This document shows positions 23,364 through 34,836 of a DNA stretch of 64,000 bases, piece by piece (the first letter of the stretch is position 1; each line of letters opens with the position of its first letter). Made by a program: the position numbers and the translations under genes. The stretch covers positions 62,001-126,000 of the forward strand of contig MVAQ01000027.1 in NCBI GenBank assembly GCA_014825775.1, written 5' to 3'. Below the pieces are notes generated by a model. That model was not told the origin of the DNA. It searched no databases and saw nothing but the letters and a program-made list of their open reading frames with translations. The DNA comes from Krasilnikovozyma curviuscula (Eukaryota; Basidiomycota; Tremellomycetes; Cystofilobasidiales; Mrakiaceae).

Positions 23364-25056
23364 ATGGCTTTCCAGACACAGGCTGTGCATAAAGGGAGCA
23401 ACCTCGACCCCAATACTGGATCAGTTATACCAGGAATTCATCTAGCCAGCACGTTTGTTCCCAACAATCCAGGTGGATTCCTCTACTCCAGATTCTCGAA
23501 TCCTAACAGAGATGGACTCGAGACGTGTCTTGCTGAGCTTGAGGGTGGGGAGGCTGCTTTCTGCTTTGGGTCGGGTTCGGCTGCTGGTTCGTATAACCTC
23601 GTTAGTTTGCGTCAGTCTTTCTATCTAACTTCTTTTCTCTCACTTAGGTGCTATGATGGTCCAAGCTCTGGGTCATGGAGGAGAAGTTGTTGCAATTGAC
23701 GATATGTATGTATTGCTCAGTAGGCGTCAACTATTCCCATCCACTTTGTTTCACTGACGATGTGATTTGTTGAACAGGTATGGAGGGTCTTACAAGCAGC
23801 TCAGTGTTATGTTCCCACAGATGATGAACATCAAGACCAAGTTCGCCAGCTTCTCCACCATGAAGACGCCTCAAGAAGTGCTCGATGTCATTTCTCCTGA
23901 GACCAAGGTACGATGAATAGTCCTTGTATAGAAAACATTGGTTGACCGACAACAATTCATATTTGTAGCTCGTCTGGCTGGAATCTCCAACGAACCCAAC
24001 CCTTCTGCTACCCAATTTGAAGATGATCATTGACGCAGTAAAGTCGCTTCCCAATGCGCCACTGGTGATGGTCGACAACACCTTCCTATCGCCCTACTTC
24101 TCCAATCCTATTCTCTGGGCTGGTGCTGATGTCATAATGCAGTCACTCACGAAGCTCATCGGCGGGCACAGTGATCTTATTGGTAAGCAGCTTCCTTTCG
24201 AGATTACCTTTCTCAGCCTGTTCCAACCTTCTTTTCCATAGGTGGAGCTCTCATCGTAAGAAAAGGTCTACCGGAACTTTGCAACAAATTCCGTTTCCTT
24301 CAAGGTACCGTGTAAGTCCCACACTTTTTCCTTTCCACCCGCAATTGCCAAGACTGAATCATCGTCCATGTAACTTTGTCGACTTCTCTTTAAGAATAGC
24401 GGTGCTGTCCCAAGTCCGTTCGATGTTTTCCTAGCTCAACGAGGTCTTAAAACACTCGCCGTTAGAGCAATGCAGTGCGGTCGATCGGCGCTCGAGATTG
24501 CACAGAAGATGCAGACTTTGCCAATGATCAGTAAAGTCACCTATTGCGGCCTTGCTTCTCATCCAGACTATGAAATTGCCAAAGCGTCTTTATCTCAACA
24601 AGTCAAGAAGGATCTCAAGAGGATGCGGTGGGACGAGAAGCTCGAAGGTGGTATTCCTTATGGAGCCGTCTTGTCGTTCTGGGTGAAAGGAGACGAGGAG
24701 ACAGCTGACAGGTTCTTGAACAGTCTGAAAATTGTCGCACACGCCGGTAGGTTTCTTTTACTACCTCCACTTCCATCGTCTTGGAACGCTACACTCACCA
24801 ACATCTTCTGTTTGCTTTTCCAGTGTCGTTAGGAGGGGTAGAGTCGCTGGCGTGCAGACCGATGCAAATCACTCATGCAGCTATGCCTGTTGAGTTGAGA
24901 CAGCGTTTGGGCATCACGGAGAATATGGTCCGATTTAGCGTCGGGGTCGAGGATGTGGACGATCTGTTCGCAGATATCCAACAAGCATTGCTCGCTGCTG
25001 AAAAGCACACCAATGGGAACGGAGAAGCTATTTCAAAGAGACAGAAGACGGCGTAA
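23364..25056 (+). CDS. CYS3: cystathionine gamma-lyase-type PLP enzyme (Cys/Met metabolism family)
   Basis: A PLP-dependent enzyme of transsulfuration, most likely cleaving cystathionine to cysteine, 2-oxobutyrate and ammonia in the cytosol. The family start is clear: TQAVHKGSNLDPNTGSVIPG, then FLYSRFSNPNRDGLETCLAELEGG. Later blocks are WLESPTNPTLLLPNL, MVDNTFLSPYFSNPILWGA-like DNTF, and the PLP-Lys region QSLTKLIGGHSDLIGG (Lys in TK). The C-terminal SLGGVESLACRPMQITHAAMP and a valine-rich RFSVGVEDVDDL complete the fold. About six introns split the gene. The tail ends in a basic SKRQKTA. The active-site TKLIGGHSD differs from the usual TKYxxGHSD by Leu for Tyr. A cystathionine gamma-synthase or other family role cannot be excluded. 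Confidence 0.85.
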
Positions 25057-25211
25057 GAGCTGAATAGAACTCGAGGTCTTTCTGGTTGATGGATTCTAAC
25101 TGAGAGGATATTGAAGACTTTCTCCCTGTAGCTCTATAGAAGACGATGTAGATAGAAAGACAACAAACACACAGCGAATATCATCTACCTTGCCTCTGTC
25201 AAACTCCTTCA

Positions 25212-27233
25212 TTATCTCTCTACTCCTGGAACAGCAAAACACAGCGCTAACCAAATGATGAACCAGGCACCTCCGACTAGCAGAATGTGCTTCACAACCT
25301 TGGAGTGAATGGCGATCACTCTCGGGTCCTCAATAACGACCTCAGGCCCAAAAATGGGAGGTCTTTTCAAAATCTTCTTCCGTTTGACTTTGATGATTGC
25401 GCCTTTGAAGGAGTGCCTTGACACAATCGAAATCCGCCGGATCATGTTGGAAAAATTGGTACCGACGTCAAGATGCGGCAGCTGTGGAGGTCCTTCCTTC
25501 GACGAAGTGAATGGATCTGTAAATAGTGTTGGCTGGTCGGAACCTTCGCCGTTGTCCTCAGTGAGGGTTGGGAGATGTTTGAGCTGGGATCGAGGCGTGC
25601 CTTCTACCAGATGGAGATCGTTGTCGCTTGTTTCTGAAGCACCACCGATGTTTGCTTCTTCATCCAGTTCAAGATCTTCGAGCTCCCACGGGTGCATTTG
25701 TCGAGCTTTTCTTCCCCAGACTATTATGGGAACACATCATGTTTGATCATTCAGAATGATAGAACATAAGCAGCTAAATGAAGATCGACGCACCTTGTGT
25801 ACAGAATCCCACTGAAGCAGAATACAGCTGCATGGACCCAAAACAAGCAAACAGTGCACTTGGAATTCTGGCTAGACGGTAGCGGAAGTGATGATCTGGT
25901 AAGCAGTAGATCATCACGATTAACAGCACGAGGGAAATGGCGAGGTCTATGAGTCCAATGGCCGTCCTACAATTTGAACAGGAATTAGAACGGTACAGCT
26001 GATCAACGTTGGTGAATTTAGAATAAAACTCACCAGAACAGTTGCTTGGGGACGTTAATATTAGTCGAAGCGTATGAGAGGAAGTGCGGGAGGGAGTGGG
26101 ACTCGAGCAGATGTAAAGTCGCTCCATACACAGGCATGAAGACATCTGGATGAGTTGAAGTGTGTAGAGAGAGTCTTGTCCTCTCTCGTACGTTATCTTC
26201 GAGGTTCAACTCTCTCCCAGCTCCTCGTCGGAGGAACGTCGCCCAGGCTCGACGACAGTCCTCGCGGAGGGGTTGTTGGGCGAGGATGTCTTCGAACTTA
26301 GTGAAGCCGGAGGAGTTGGAGATAGTTTTACCCAAAGGGTTTGATTCCGTTGAGCAATTAATTGGTTCGTCTAGTCCAGTATATGAACAGACTGTCGCAT
26401 TGTTGTCCCTGCAGAGATGGTGCGTTCAGAACCCCGGAAAGAACACATCGCAGTGGTGAAGAACCAGACTGACCATTGGCACGACTTAAGATCTCCTTTT
26501 CCAATCAAGGTGATATCACCATTTATCCCAATCTCTCCGTCGATCCTGCTTTTCGGTAGGGTGTTCATCGACGCGACACCTAGTGCGAGGACATCTGGCG
26601 CTCTCAACCCAAGTTTCTCATACCCTTCAGGAGAAGACCAAGAATCTGCTGGCTTTAAGTTGGGACGAGGTGCTTTCTGTTGCTCGTGGAGAGGGAGCTC
26701 GTAGAATTTCTTGTGGTACGTCCTAAACCATACGACAAACAGGAGGTTTTCGACTGAGATCTCGGTGTGGGTGAGGAACTGGTTTCAGACGATTTAGTAA
26801 ATAAGAAAAAAAGAAATACTAGGCACAAACTGGGAGTAATTCTCACCTGTTCAAAGTCCTTGAATCCTAGAGGTGAGCAAGTTGCGCCAGAAAGAATCTC
26901 GCCGAGAGTAACGTCTCCCAGTGCGTTTCGACTAAGAGTTCGGTGCAGTGATGACAACCCAGGCAGGAAAGTGCTGGAAGAACTGGCATTCCTGGAGGAC
27001 CCTCGACGTTTCTGGGTGCTGGGCAGGCCCGAGAGCACGACCTTGCCTTCCGGTCCAGGGTTAAAAGGATCCTCGAAGTAGTCGGGCAGTCTCCAGGGCT
27101 CAGACTTGAGTTTGACTGGATTTGGAGGACTGCCAACGACTGTCGAAATGTCTGAACCGAAAGGAGAGGGAGAAGGTCCTTCGCTCTCGACGTTGTGCAC
27201 GGTCAGAGTCATTTCTGGATTTGTTGCCGGCAT
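25212..27233 (-). CDS. RGS-domain protein with C-terminal transmembrane segments
   Basis: A regulator of G-protein signalling with membrane anchors. After a disordered N-terminus (MPATNPEMTLTVHN) the RGS box starts with LGEILSGATCSPLGFKDFEQ and, after an intron, continues with EISVENLLFVVWFRTYHKKF. It ends near EDILAQQPLREDCRRAWATF. The C-terminal part has three hydrophobic segments: IGLIDLAISLVLLIVMIY, LFACFGSMQLYSASVGF and HILLVGGAWFIIWLALCF, followed by the stop TAA. The family accelerates GTP hydrolysis by G-alpha, here presumably at the plasma membrane. ATG 27233 is the first in frame before the RGS region. It resembles fungal RGS proteins with trailing TM helices but is distinct from the RAX1-like gene at 55 kb. 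Confidence 0.7.
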
Positions 27234-28596
27234 GCTCCCTGTCAAACCAACCCTGGTGAAGACGGGTCGAAGACGTCGTTAGAAGGGAAGATCGAGGAAA
27301 AACGTAGCCAGAAAGCTCAAATATACCCACTAGAGTTGAATATGCGGTCGGCGTGTGGGATCGATGAGTTTCTAGAGTAAAGGGGAGGACCTGGACCTGG
27401 AGAAGCACGGGCTGTTGTTGTCGATAGGGGGCGATCGCTTGTTTACCTAAAGATCGTTGTACTTCCCATCCAGAGAAAGAAGAGGTCCAAGGGTGGATGG
27501 TGAGGAGGGGTTCCAAGCTCGATGAGAGCAGAGGTCGGCTGCCCATCGCAGGTGAATGCAAGAGCGGTGAAGCCATGCGACTGACGAAAGCGGCGAGACG
27601 GAGGTAAAATAAATATCATGCGAACGCCCGCCAGGAGGGCGTGGCGACTGGAGATCTCTTGCACGCCATTATACCAGTTCAAGGAATCCCAGCCCTCGCC
27701 TTCATTTTCTTCATTAACGCGTCTTGCTAGGACGCCGATCCAAGAATAGGGATCAGGCGCTTGTGGTCCGCTGGTTTGCCGCTGCTGCAGCAGCGCGAGG
27801 GGCAGACCAATTCTGTCTGAAGCGAGATTTCAGGGCAGGTTCTTGTTTTCCTCGGATATGGAAGATGTTCAGGTGTTCATCAAGGATTCTTGCTTGCGTT
27901 GAATAGTCGCCTTTTTGTACTTCGACGACGATGGAGCTCCAGAAGTGAAGAGAGTTGCTGATGTAGGACAAAGCTTGAAGAGCTACTCTCAAAAGCGCTG
28001 ATCACTTAATGCTCAGCTTCCATGTTTCGAGGTATTGTCTCTGGCCTGCTGCATCCTCTTCTCTTCTCTGAAAGACTCTCATCAACCGCTCGTCTGTCTG
28101 AAATATCGTGAGTCGACTGACTGGAGACCCTCGCATCTTGAGTTCAACCAACTCCATCGTTACTCACAGACAATACACGCACCCAACCTCATACCAGCTT
28201 ACATATATCCCACTCATACACTACACCTTCTCATTTTCTTGCGCATAGCTCAGCAATCCATACCCCGCCCCCTCTCCGTCATTCTCCGATCGATTCGTTT
28301 CTTGCGAGTGCATCGCAAGATCTTTCGTATCTCTAACGGGAAATAGCTTGATCTTGCAGTGAACCATCTTTTTCGTTATTATTGTTACTCGTCAGAATCC
28401 TCCTGGCAAGACTGAGCCTGATATAACATCGTGATGTTTTTGATCAGCTCGTGCTTTTCCCCACATCCCCTTACCCCCGTCTTCGGGTCGAAGCGCCGTG
28501 CTCTCAAATGGCGACAGAGGATTGACGCTTTTTCCATTTTGTCGTTTTATCCAGCTCAACTTGATTTCCAGAGAAAACAGAAAAAGCTCCAGAAGG
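27234..28596. promoter_or_regulatory. 1.36-kb divergent region, with one possible unplaced coding stretch
   Basis: The region lies between the RGS gene and the first transporter, which run in opposite directions. On the minus strand, open frames at 27440-27750 and 27753-28000 have protein-like composition but do not join with normal splice sites; see findings. The 400 bases before the transporter start are pyrimidine-rich, as in many basidiomycete promoters. Confidence 0.35.
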
Positions 28597-31056
28597 ATGT
28601 CTGTGTATCGTCCCAGCGTTGGAGACCTGATATATGCCGTGAGTCGTCCTACCTGGTCTACATATCTCCGCGATATCTGGCGCGAAGCCGTAGCCTGACT
28701 GACACCAATTCCGTGCTTGGCTTCAAAGGGTCTCTACCCAGGTAAGAATTCTTTCTACCTAATCATATCCTCCTCAATTGGAGGGCATGTCAAGGCTGGT
28801 TCAGGGTTTTTGCTTAACGAAGATGTGTGCTGGAGCGCGACGCTAACAAAAACCTCTCGGTATGCCGCACCAGTCATCAAGATGTCAGCGACCATCCTCT
28901 GCGGCTTCTTCCTGACAAAGAAAGGCCTGTTTCCACCAGCAGCATCCAAGGGGATGTCCCAGATAACCATGTAAAGAACTCCAATCTTTTTTTCTTCTTC
29001 GTCTTCTTTGTATTGATTGCCGACCTGATCTCCGAACTTGTCACGCAGGAATATTGCCCTCCCAGGTCTCTTCTTTGGAAACATCGTGACAAGTATCAAC
29101 CTGGAAAACGTGTCTGCTATGGGTCCTATCGTGATGATCGCTTTGATATATCAAGCTTGTGGACTGGTGCGTTTCCAACAAAAGAATTTTCGCGTTCACT
29201 ACGTCTTTGTCGCAATCCATCCCCTCGGACCATTCACTCACTCACCCTCTCCTATGAATAGGTACTCTCCTTCTTGGTCAGGGAGTTCTTTTATGTTCCA
29301 GCGGACTTTCGCTGGGGAAGTAAGTAGCGCATAGAATTCAATGTACTCCACCGGCCTCTGGCTGATTCTTTTCTTGTTTTGTAACTCAAGTTTTGTTGCT
29401 TGGTACATTGTGAGTGATGTTCTTAGTCTCTTTAATTTGATGTTTGTTAATTCATCTTCTTTTTCATTTTTGAAGCTCGAACTGGTATGTCGCAAAAACA
29501 CGAAACGATTGATTCTTTGTTATGGTCTTTCCATGTCTAATTAATGTCTCTGTTGGCGACTCCAGGGGAAACCTTCCCAACGCTAGTGAGTCCCACATTA
29601 AAAATTATCCGTTCATTGATGTGTCACCAAGATTAAATCCTTGCAACTGCAGTCGTCCAGACGGTTGCGACACAGGCGCCTTTCGACCCTTCAACCGACC
29701 CGACTCTTGGCATCGCCTACGTCTCAATATTTGTTCTTGTACTAAATATTACTTTCTATGGATTTGGAACCTGTAAACTTGTCAAGCTTGATTTCCCGCC
29801 TGAAGGAGAAGAGGAAGTTGAAGCGGAGTTTAAGCGAGAAACACTCAAGTCCAAATGGTCCAGAAGGATCAGCACATTGAAGAAAAGGAAGCAGACTTGG
29901 ATGAGCAACAAGGACTCGGTGTTCATTGCAGAATCAGCTGTCCCCGAAGTGGAAAAACTTGAGAGGGAGGCTGCCATCCCAGCAATAACTGCCGTTTCGA
30001 GCTCCCGTCTTGCTAGGATTCAGACTGGAGATCATCCGCTTCCTCAAAGTATCACTAGACCATCTAGTTTGGAAATCCTCCCAACCTCTCGACCGCCCAC
30101 ACCGCCTCAAGTCGACGACCTCGAAGTTCGACCTCGCACCTCTTCCCCGATCCCTATGAAGCGAACGAAAAAGGAACAGCTCTTATCTATCGGTATAGCT
30201 TTCCTCCAGGGGGTCTTCACTCCGATCCCTACAGCCATCTTCCTAGCTCTACCCTGTGCGCTTATAAGTCCCTTGAAAGCATTGTTCATCAACACGGTAG
30301 ATGGATGGAGTATCTCTCGTATCCCCAATGCTCCAAACGGCACACCCCCTCTTGGCTTTGTGATGGACACATGTACTTTCTTGGGAGACATCGCAATCCC
30401 TGGTGGTAAGCATGATGTTTGTTTACTATCATTCAGGCAACTCTTCTCTAATCCCAACAATGGCTCTCTTCCCCTTTCCTCAGGTTTGCTTCTCTTAGGA
30501 GCTTCTTTTGCAAGAATCAAGATCGATTCAAAGTCCTGGAGAAAGCTGCCACTCGCTGCTATCTTCACGATGTCGCTTAACAAACTTGTTGTCTTACCAG
30601 TAATTGGCATTGTGAGTCTAAATCCACCTCTTCACCTAGGTCTTTGAGCACTAATGCTGAAGTAAAACATAATTGCGACTCTTGTAACTTGCCAGCTCAT
30701 GACAAAAGGACTTCAGAACCACACCAATTTGATACCGTCGACCGACAAGATGCTGACATTCTGCGTCATGCTCCTCAGCGGAACACCTTCCTCCGTCAAT
30801 CAGTTGGTTATTACACAAAGTGGGCTTTTATTTTACCCAGTTCAGATTATTGAAGTTGTTCTGACCGTTACTATCTTAGTATACTCAACGTCGGGAAACA
30901 TAGACACCCTCGCCAGCTTCTTGCTCGTGCAGTGTAAGCCTGTCTTCTTTACCATTCCATCTGAGTTTGAGACCAAACTTAAACTTTCTTTATATAGATC
31001 TGGTTCTCTTCATTGCGTCGTCAGGTCTAACAGCCATAGCGATTTCGCTTTTGTAG
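28597..31056 (+). CDS. PIN-like / ECM3-type auxin efflux carrier family transporter, tandem copy 1
   Basis: A membrane transport protein of the auxin-efflux (PIN-like) family, related to yeast ECM3; the fungal substrate is unknown and the ER is the usual location. The start is MSVYRPSVGDLIYA. A 13-nt exon (28729-28741) adds GLYP. TM blocks follow: VIKMSATILCGFFLTKKGLF, PGLFFGNIVTSINLENVS and VREFFYVPADFRWG. A 19-nt exon, a 9-nt micro-exon (29476-29484) and a 20-nt exon give FSNWGNLPNA. The large middle exon holds a Ser/Pro-rich cytosolic loop. The C-terminal half has GASFARIKIDSKSW, LNKLVVLPVIG, SGTPSSVNQLVITQ and GLTAIAISLL before TAG. With these joins no frameshift or stop remains, so I judge the gene intact. 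Confidence 0.85.
29476..29484 (+). other. 9-nt micro-exon of transporter copy 1
   Basis: CTCGAACTG is preceded by TTTTTGAAG and followed by GTATGT. It joins ...ACATT to GGGAAAC so that the frame reads FSNWGNLP. It is needed to maintain the frame and the conserved SNWGNLP motif of the ECM3 family. Confidence 0.75.
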
Positions 31057-31500
31057 GGCTGAAGTGAATTAGAGCCGGGGGGACACTGGGAGCTGTTGTA
31101 ATTGTGAGTGACATCCTTCTTGTGTTGTATGAGATGAACCGCTCATTCTCAACTTCCTCTGTCCAAAGTCTAGTATGCATTCTTTAACATTGGTTTGGTA
31201 GAAAGGATTATCGCAAGATCGCGACCTAGCACCAACCAACAACGCTCCATGGTCTTTGTTTTAGGAAGGACTACCACACCCCCTGCTTTCAGACCTTTTT
31301 TTCTATCGATCTCCATATGAGATTAGCCCACTATTCACACATGACGATTTTTTTTCTCTTTTTCACCACTTTTCCTATGTTTTCGGAATGCTGGATCAAG
31401 CCGGAGACTCGACGGAGAACGCAGTCAATTTTCATTGCTTTATCTCCAACCATAATACACCTTCTAATCAGCGGTCCAGTCTGATACGCGTCTTTCAACA
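31057..31500 (+). promoter_or_regulatory. intergenic spacer between the tandem transporter copies
   Basis: About 440 bases, pyrimidine-rich, must contain the end of copy 1 and the promoter of copy 2. No coding region or RNA gene is seen. Confidence 0.4.
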
Positions 31501-34193
31501 ATGTCAGCTCACGAGTCTGCTGGGGCTCTCATCTACAGTGTAGGTGTTGTGTTTCTCTCAGGTCGCCTGCTTTCTCGCCCCAAAAAATTGACTCGTCTGA
31601 CCGCCTCTTTTCTGATATACCAGGGATTGTATCCAGGTAAGCGTTAATGATTACTAACATCACATTGTCTTAGGAGACCTTGTTTATTGTGTGTTTCATC
31701 GACCCTGAATCCTGTTCTTTGTTTTGTCTGTGACTGTCCAACTCACCTGGAATCCACAGTGATCAAGATGACCATCACAATGCTCTGCGGGTTCCTGTTG
31801 ACAAAGGGTGGCCTCTTTCCACCAGCAGCGTCCAAGGGTATGAGTCAAGTAACGATGTGAGTTTTCCGAGGTCATTTCACGCAGCAGTCTCCCTGTCGCG
31901 CCAATCGAAGGCTGAATATTGATATGCCTTTCCTCACAGGAACATCGGCTTGCCAGGTCTGATATTTGGAAGCATTGTCTCGAGTCTGAACACGGAAAAT
32001 GTGTCTGCTTTTGGTCCTTTGGTCATGATGAGTATTATGTACCAAATCATCGGTCTGGTTAGTAGTCCAGGACGGCATTCAACTCGGGATGACCCGTTTC
32101 GGACTCAGATACTGACTTCTTGTCCTCCTTCACTGCTCTAGATACTGTCTTTCATCGTGAGGGAGTTTTGCTATGTTCCCAGAGGTACGCTCTGTCTTTC
32201 CAGGGGACTAGGAGACGGTAGTCATGTCTAGGCTTGTCAGGGAAAAGCTGCGCTCTTAACTTCCAACAATACTGACATCTCGCCTTTCGCCTTGATGCAC
32301 TTTGTCTTCTGATAGATTTTCAATGGGGAATTCTGTTACTAGGGATGTTGTGGGTGACAACCATCTTCGGGATCGTAAAGCTAGTCCCAGATAACTGACA
32401 TGTTGCCTTCCATTTCGCGCTTTCAACAGCTCTAATTGGTGAGTACAATGATAGTGAAGATTTTGAATGGCCTGAGAGACCTTGTGATATTGCCGCTGAT
32501 GGAAGAATCACTATTGACGTCTCTCTCTGTCGCTTCGCAGGGGAAATCTTCCGAATGCAGGTCGGTACCGATTGCCCTCCAAACGTCTGTCAAAGCAATT
32601 ATAAATACTTACGTTATGCTTATTCTATTTTAGTTGTTCAAACGGTTGCTCTCCATGAACCTTTTAACTGTGAGTTTACTTCACACGACGTCTAGACGTG
32701 CTTTCTCGGACCTTATCTTCCGCTTCACACAAAATAGCTTCAACCGACCCAACACTAGGTGTCGCCTACGTCTCCATTTTTATTTTGATCCTCAACATCA
32801 CGTTCTATGGCTTAGTCGGTTCCCCCCTCCTCGTGACCTCATCTTCCGCAACTCATTCAATTTTACTCATTCATAGGGCACATGCAAGCTAGTGAAACTA
32901 GATTTCCCACCTGAAGGACAAGAATGGGAAGAAAAAGAACGAGAGCCTCTCAAGGTTCGCTGGAGACGACGATATGACACCCTAATGACGAAGAAACCAG
33001 TCTGGCGAACTAAGAAGCAATCCACTGACTTCATCGAAGCGGCAACCATCACACCCGATGTGGAAAAAGTGGACCCTCAAGTTTCTCAACCTCTACCATC
33101 TACTAATCCAGCGATCAACCGACTCGCGCGAATTCACACATCCGACCATCCGTTACCGCCAATGACTCGTCCCCCCAGCTTGGAGATCTTACCCACCTCA
33201 AGACCTATCACACCACCAAGCGCACCCTCCCCTGTGGCTCCTAAACAGCCAATGTCGATTCGCAGGCGAAGGTTGCACAGTATCGTCGCGTTCTTCAAAG
33301 GAATGGTTTCTCCAGTGACTATCGCCATCGCCATTTCATTACCCTGTGCGCTAGTACTCCCTCTTAAGGTAGGTTATTTTACGTTTACCTTTGGTAATGA
33401 ATTCCGCGTAATTGATAGTCGAATGTTCTACCAGGCGCTGTTTGTTGACGTCGACGGTTGGAGCGGAACTCGAGTTCCGTATGCGCCGAACGGTACAGCT
33501 CCTCTTGAGTTCCTTATCGACACAGCCAATTTCCTAGGGAATCTGACTGTTCCGGGAGGTGAGTGGTCACGCGGACTCTGGCTTTTGTTTATTGTGTTTG
33601 ACAGCCCGCGATATAGGTTTAATCCTGCTGGGTGCATCTTTCGCTCGCATCAAAATCAACGCTCAGTCATGGAAGAAACTCCCTCTTCCAGCCATTTTGT
33701 TTGTCTCTCTTAACAAGCTGGTGGTGTTGCCGGTGATTGGAATTGTGAGCTCACTTCGTTTTCATGACAATTCTGTTTTCACACTGGAAGCTCGAGCTAA
33801 CGGCTTTTCCTTGAACTTTAGGTCATGGTCAAAGGTTTCCAGAACCACACCGATCTGTTCCCTAAAACTGACAAGATCCTCACTTTCGTGGTTATGCTCC
33901 GTAAGTACACGACCATTTCATAGCCTGACGGCACAGATATTGATGCCGTTTTCGTTCCCGTATTCCCAGTTGCTGGCACACCGAGTGCTGTCAATCAGCT
34001 TGTCATTACTCAGATATACTCGACGTCAGGTAACGTCGACACATTGGCAAGTTTCTTGCTCGTGCAGTGTAAGCTCATACCAACACCCTCGTCGCATTTT
34101 CCTTCATCTCTGCTAACCTAGCATCTTTTTTCAGATCTTGTTTTGTTTATCGCATCATCGGGACTCACAGCGATAGCGATTTCGCTACTGTAG
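31501..34193 (+). CDS. PIN-like / ECM3-type auxin efflux carrier family transporter, tandem copy 2
   Basis: A close paralogue of the preceding gene in the same orientation. The start MSAHESAGALIYS joins a 13-nt exon (31624-31636, GLYP) and then VIKMTITMLCGFLLTKGGLF, PGLIFGSIVSSLNTENVSAF and FIVREFCYVPR. DFQWGILLLGM joins a 9-nt micro-exon (32430-32438) and a 20-nt exon (32541-32560), giving FSNWGNLPNA. The loop exon starts with CKLVKLDFPPEGQEW and ends with a Pro-rich region. The C-terminal half has GASFARIKINAQSW, LNKLVVLPVIG, AGTPSAVNQLVITQ, YSTSGNVDTLASFLL and GLTAIAISLL before TAG. Introns at VPR|D, FN|S and FYGL|G are absent from copy 1. Function and substrate are unknown. Confidence 0.85.
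32430..32438 (+). other. 9-nt micro-exon of transporter copy 2
   Basis: CTCTAATTG is preceded by TTTCAACAG and followed by GTGAGT. It encodes the same part of FSNWGNLP, in the same phase, as the micro-exon in copy 1. The DNA differs at synonymous positions, which supports selection on the protein. Confidence 0.8.
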
Positions 34194-34836
34194 CCAAGCT
34201 TGTGATGGTGCAATTCTCGGGTAGCTATACCCCTTCGTGCTTCTACCTTGATCTCTTTAAACCTTCTATCGTTGTATTGCTATGGAATTTCCTATTTAGA
34301 AGTGTTACACCTCCGGTGACTTGAGAGAGCTAATCCATGAAGCATTGGAACCTTCTTCGCCTGTGCGGATCGAATACTATCCAAATCACGCCTTTCCACA
34401 CGGTTCCTTCGGCAGACAAGTTTATCTATCATTATCCATTCGTTTTATTATTATCTCGACGTTGTAGGAGAAAACAAAAAAGTGCATGAAATCGCCTCGA
34501 TCTTGCGGCAGGACAAAAAACCTGGGTCGATGGTTCCAGGGTGCTCTCCCACCAAACTTTCACCCCATCTCAAGCCTCCAGCCTCCCCCAACTCACAAAA
34601 ATCAGCTTTCCACTTGGAAGGTGTTTCCATTGTCTTATGGGTTGTTGATCCAGTCACCTCTAGGAATTGTCAGTTGTATAGCTGGAAGCACGAGCCGAAT
34701 CTTTTTGTTACCAATCAAGATTTAGTGCTTTTGAATACGAATTTCATCGTAAGTTCTTTCTTTTCTCGACATCTCCGTGTCCTGCTGTGGCCTTTACTTC
34801 CCTTCTCTCATCTTGATTGAAACAGACTGGACAACA
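34194..34836 (+). promoter_or_regulatory. upstream region of the eIF4A-like gene
   Basis: About 640 bases lie between the second transporter and the next ATG. Two overlapping ORFs (34482-34820) have no recognisable homology and lie where a 5' leader is expected. A short intron directly before the start codon is possible (acceptor AAACAG at about 34824). Confidence 0.4.

Noticed and set aside
27100..27576. Minus-strand ORF of 158 codons overlapping the RGS gene start
   Set aside because: It is mostly out of frame with the RGS coding sequence and Ser/Leu/Arg-rich in the manner of a shadow frame.
29320..29570. Transporter copy 1 as a pseudogene, because of an in-frame stop after FRWG and a lost micro-exon at 29535 (TCTAATTA)
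   Set aside because: A 19-nt exon (29391-29409) and the 9-nt exon at 29476-29484 with proper AG/GT borders restore the full conserved motif, so the gene reads through intact.
31057..31500. A third truncated transporter copy between the two genes
   Set aside because: No transporter motif can be read in this spacer in any frame.
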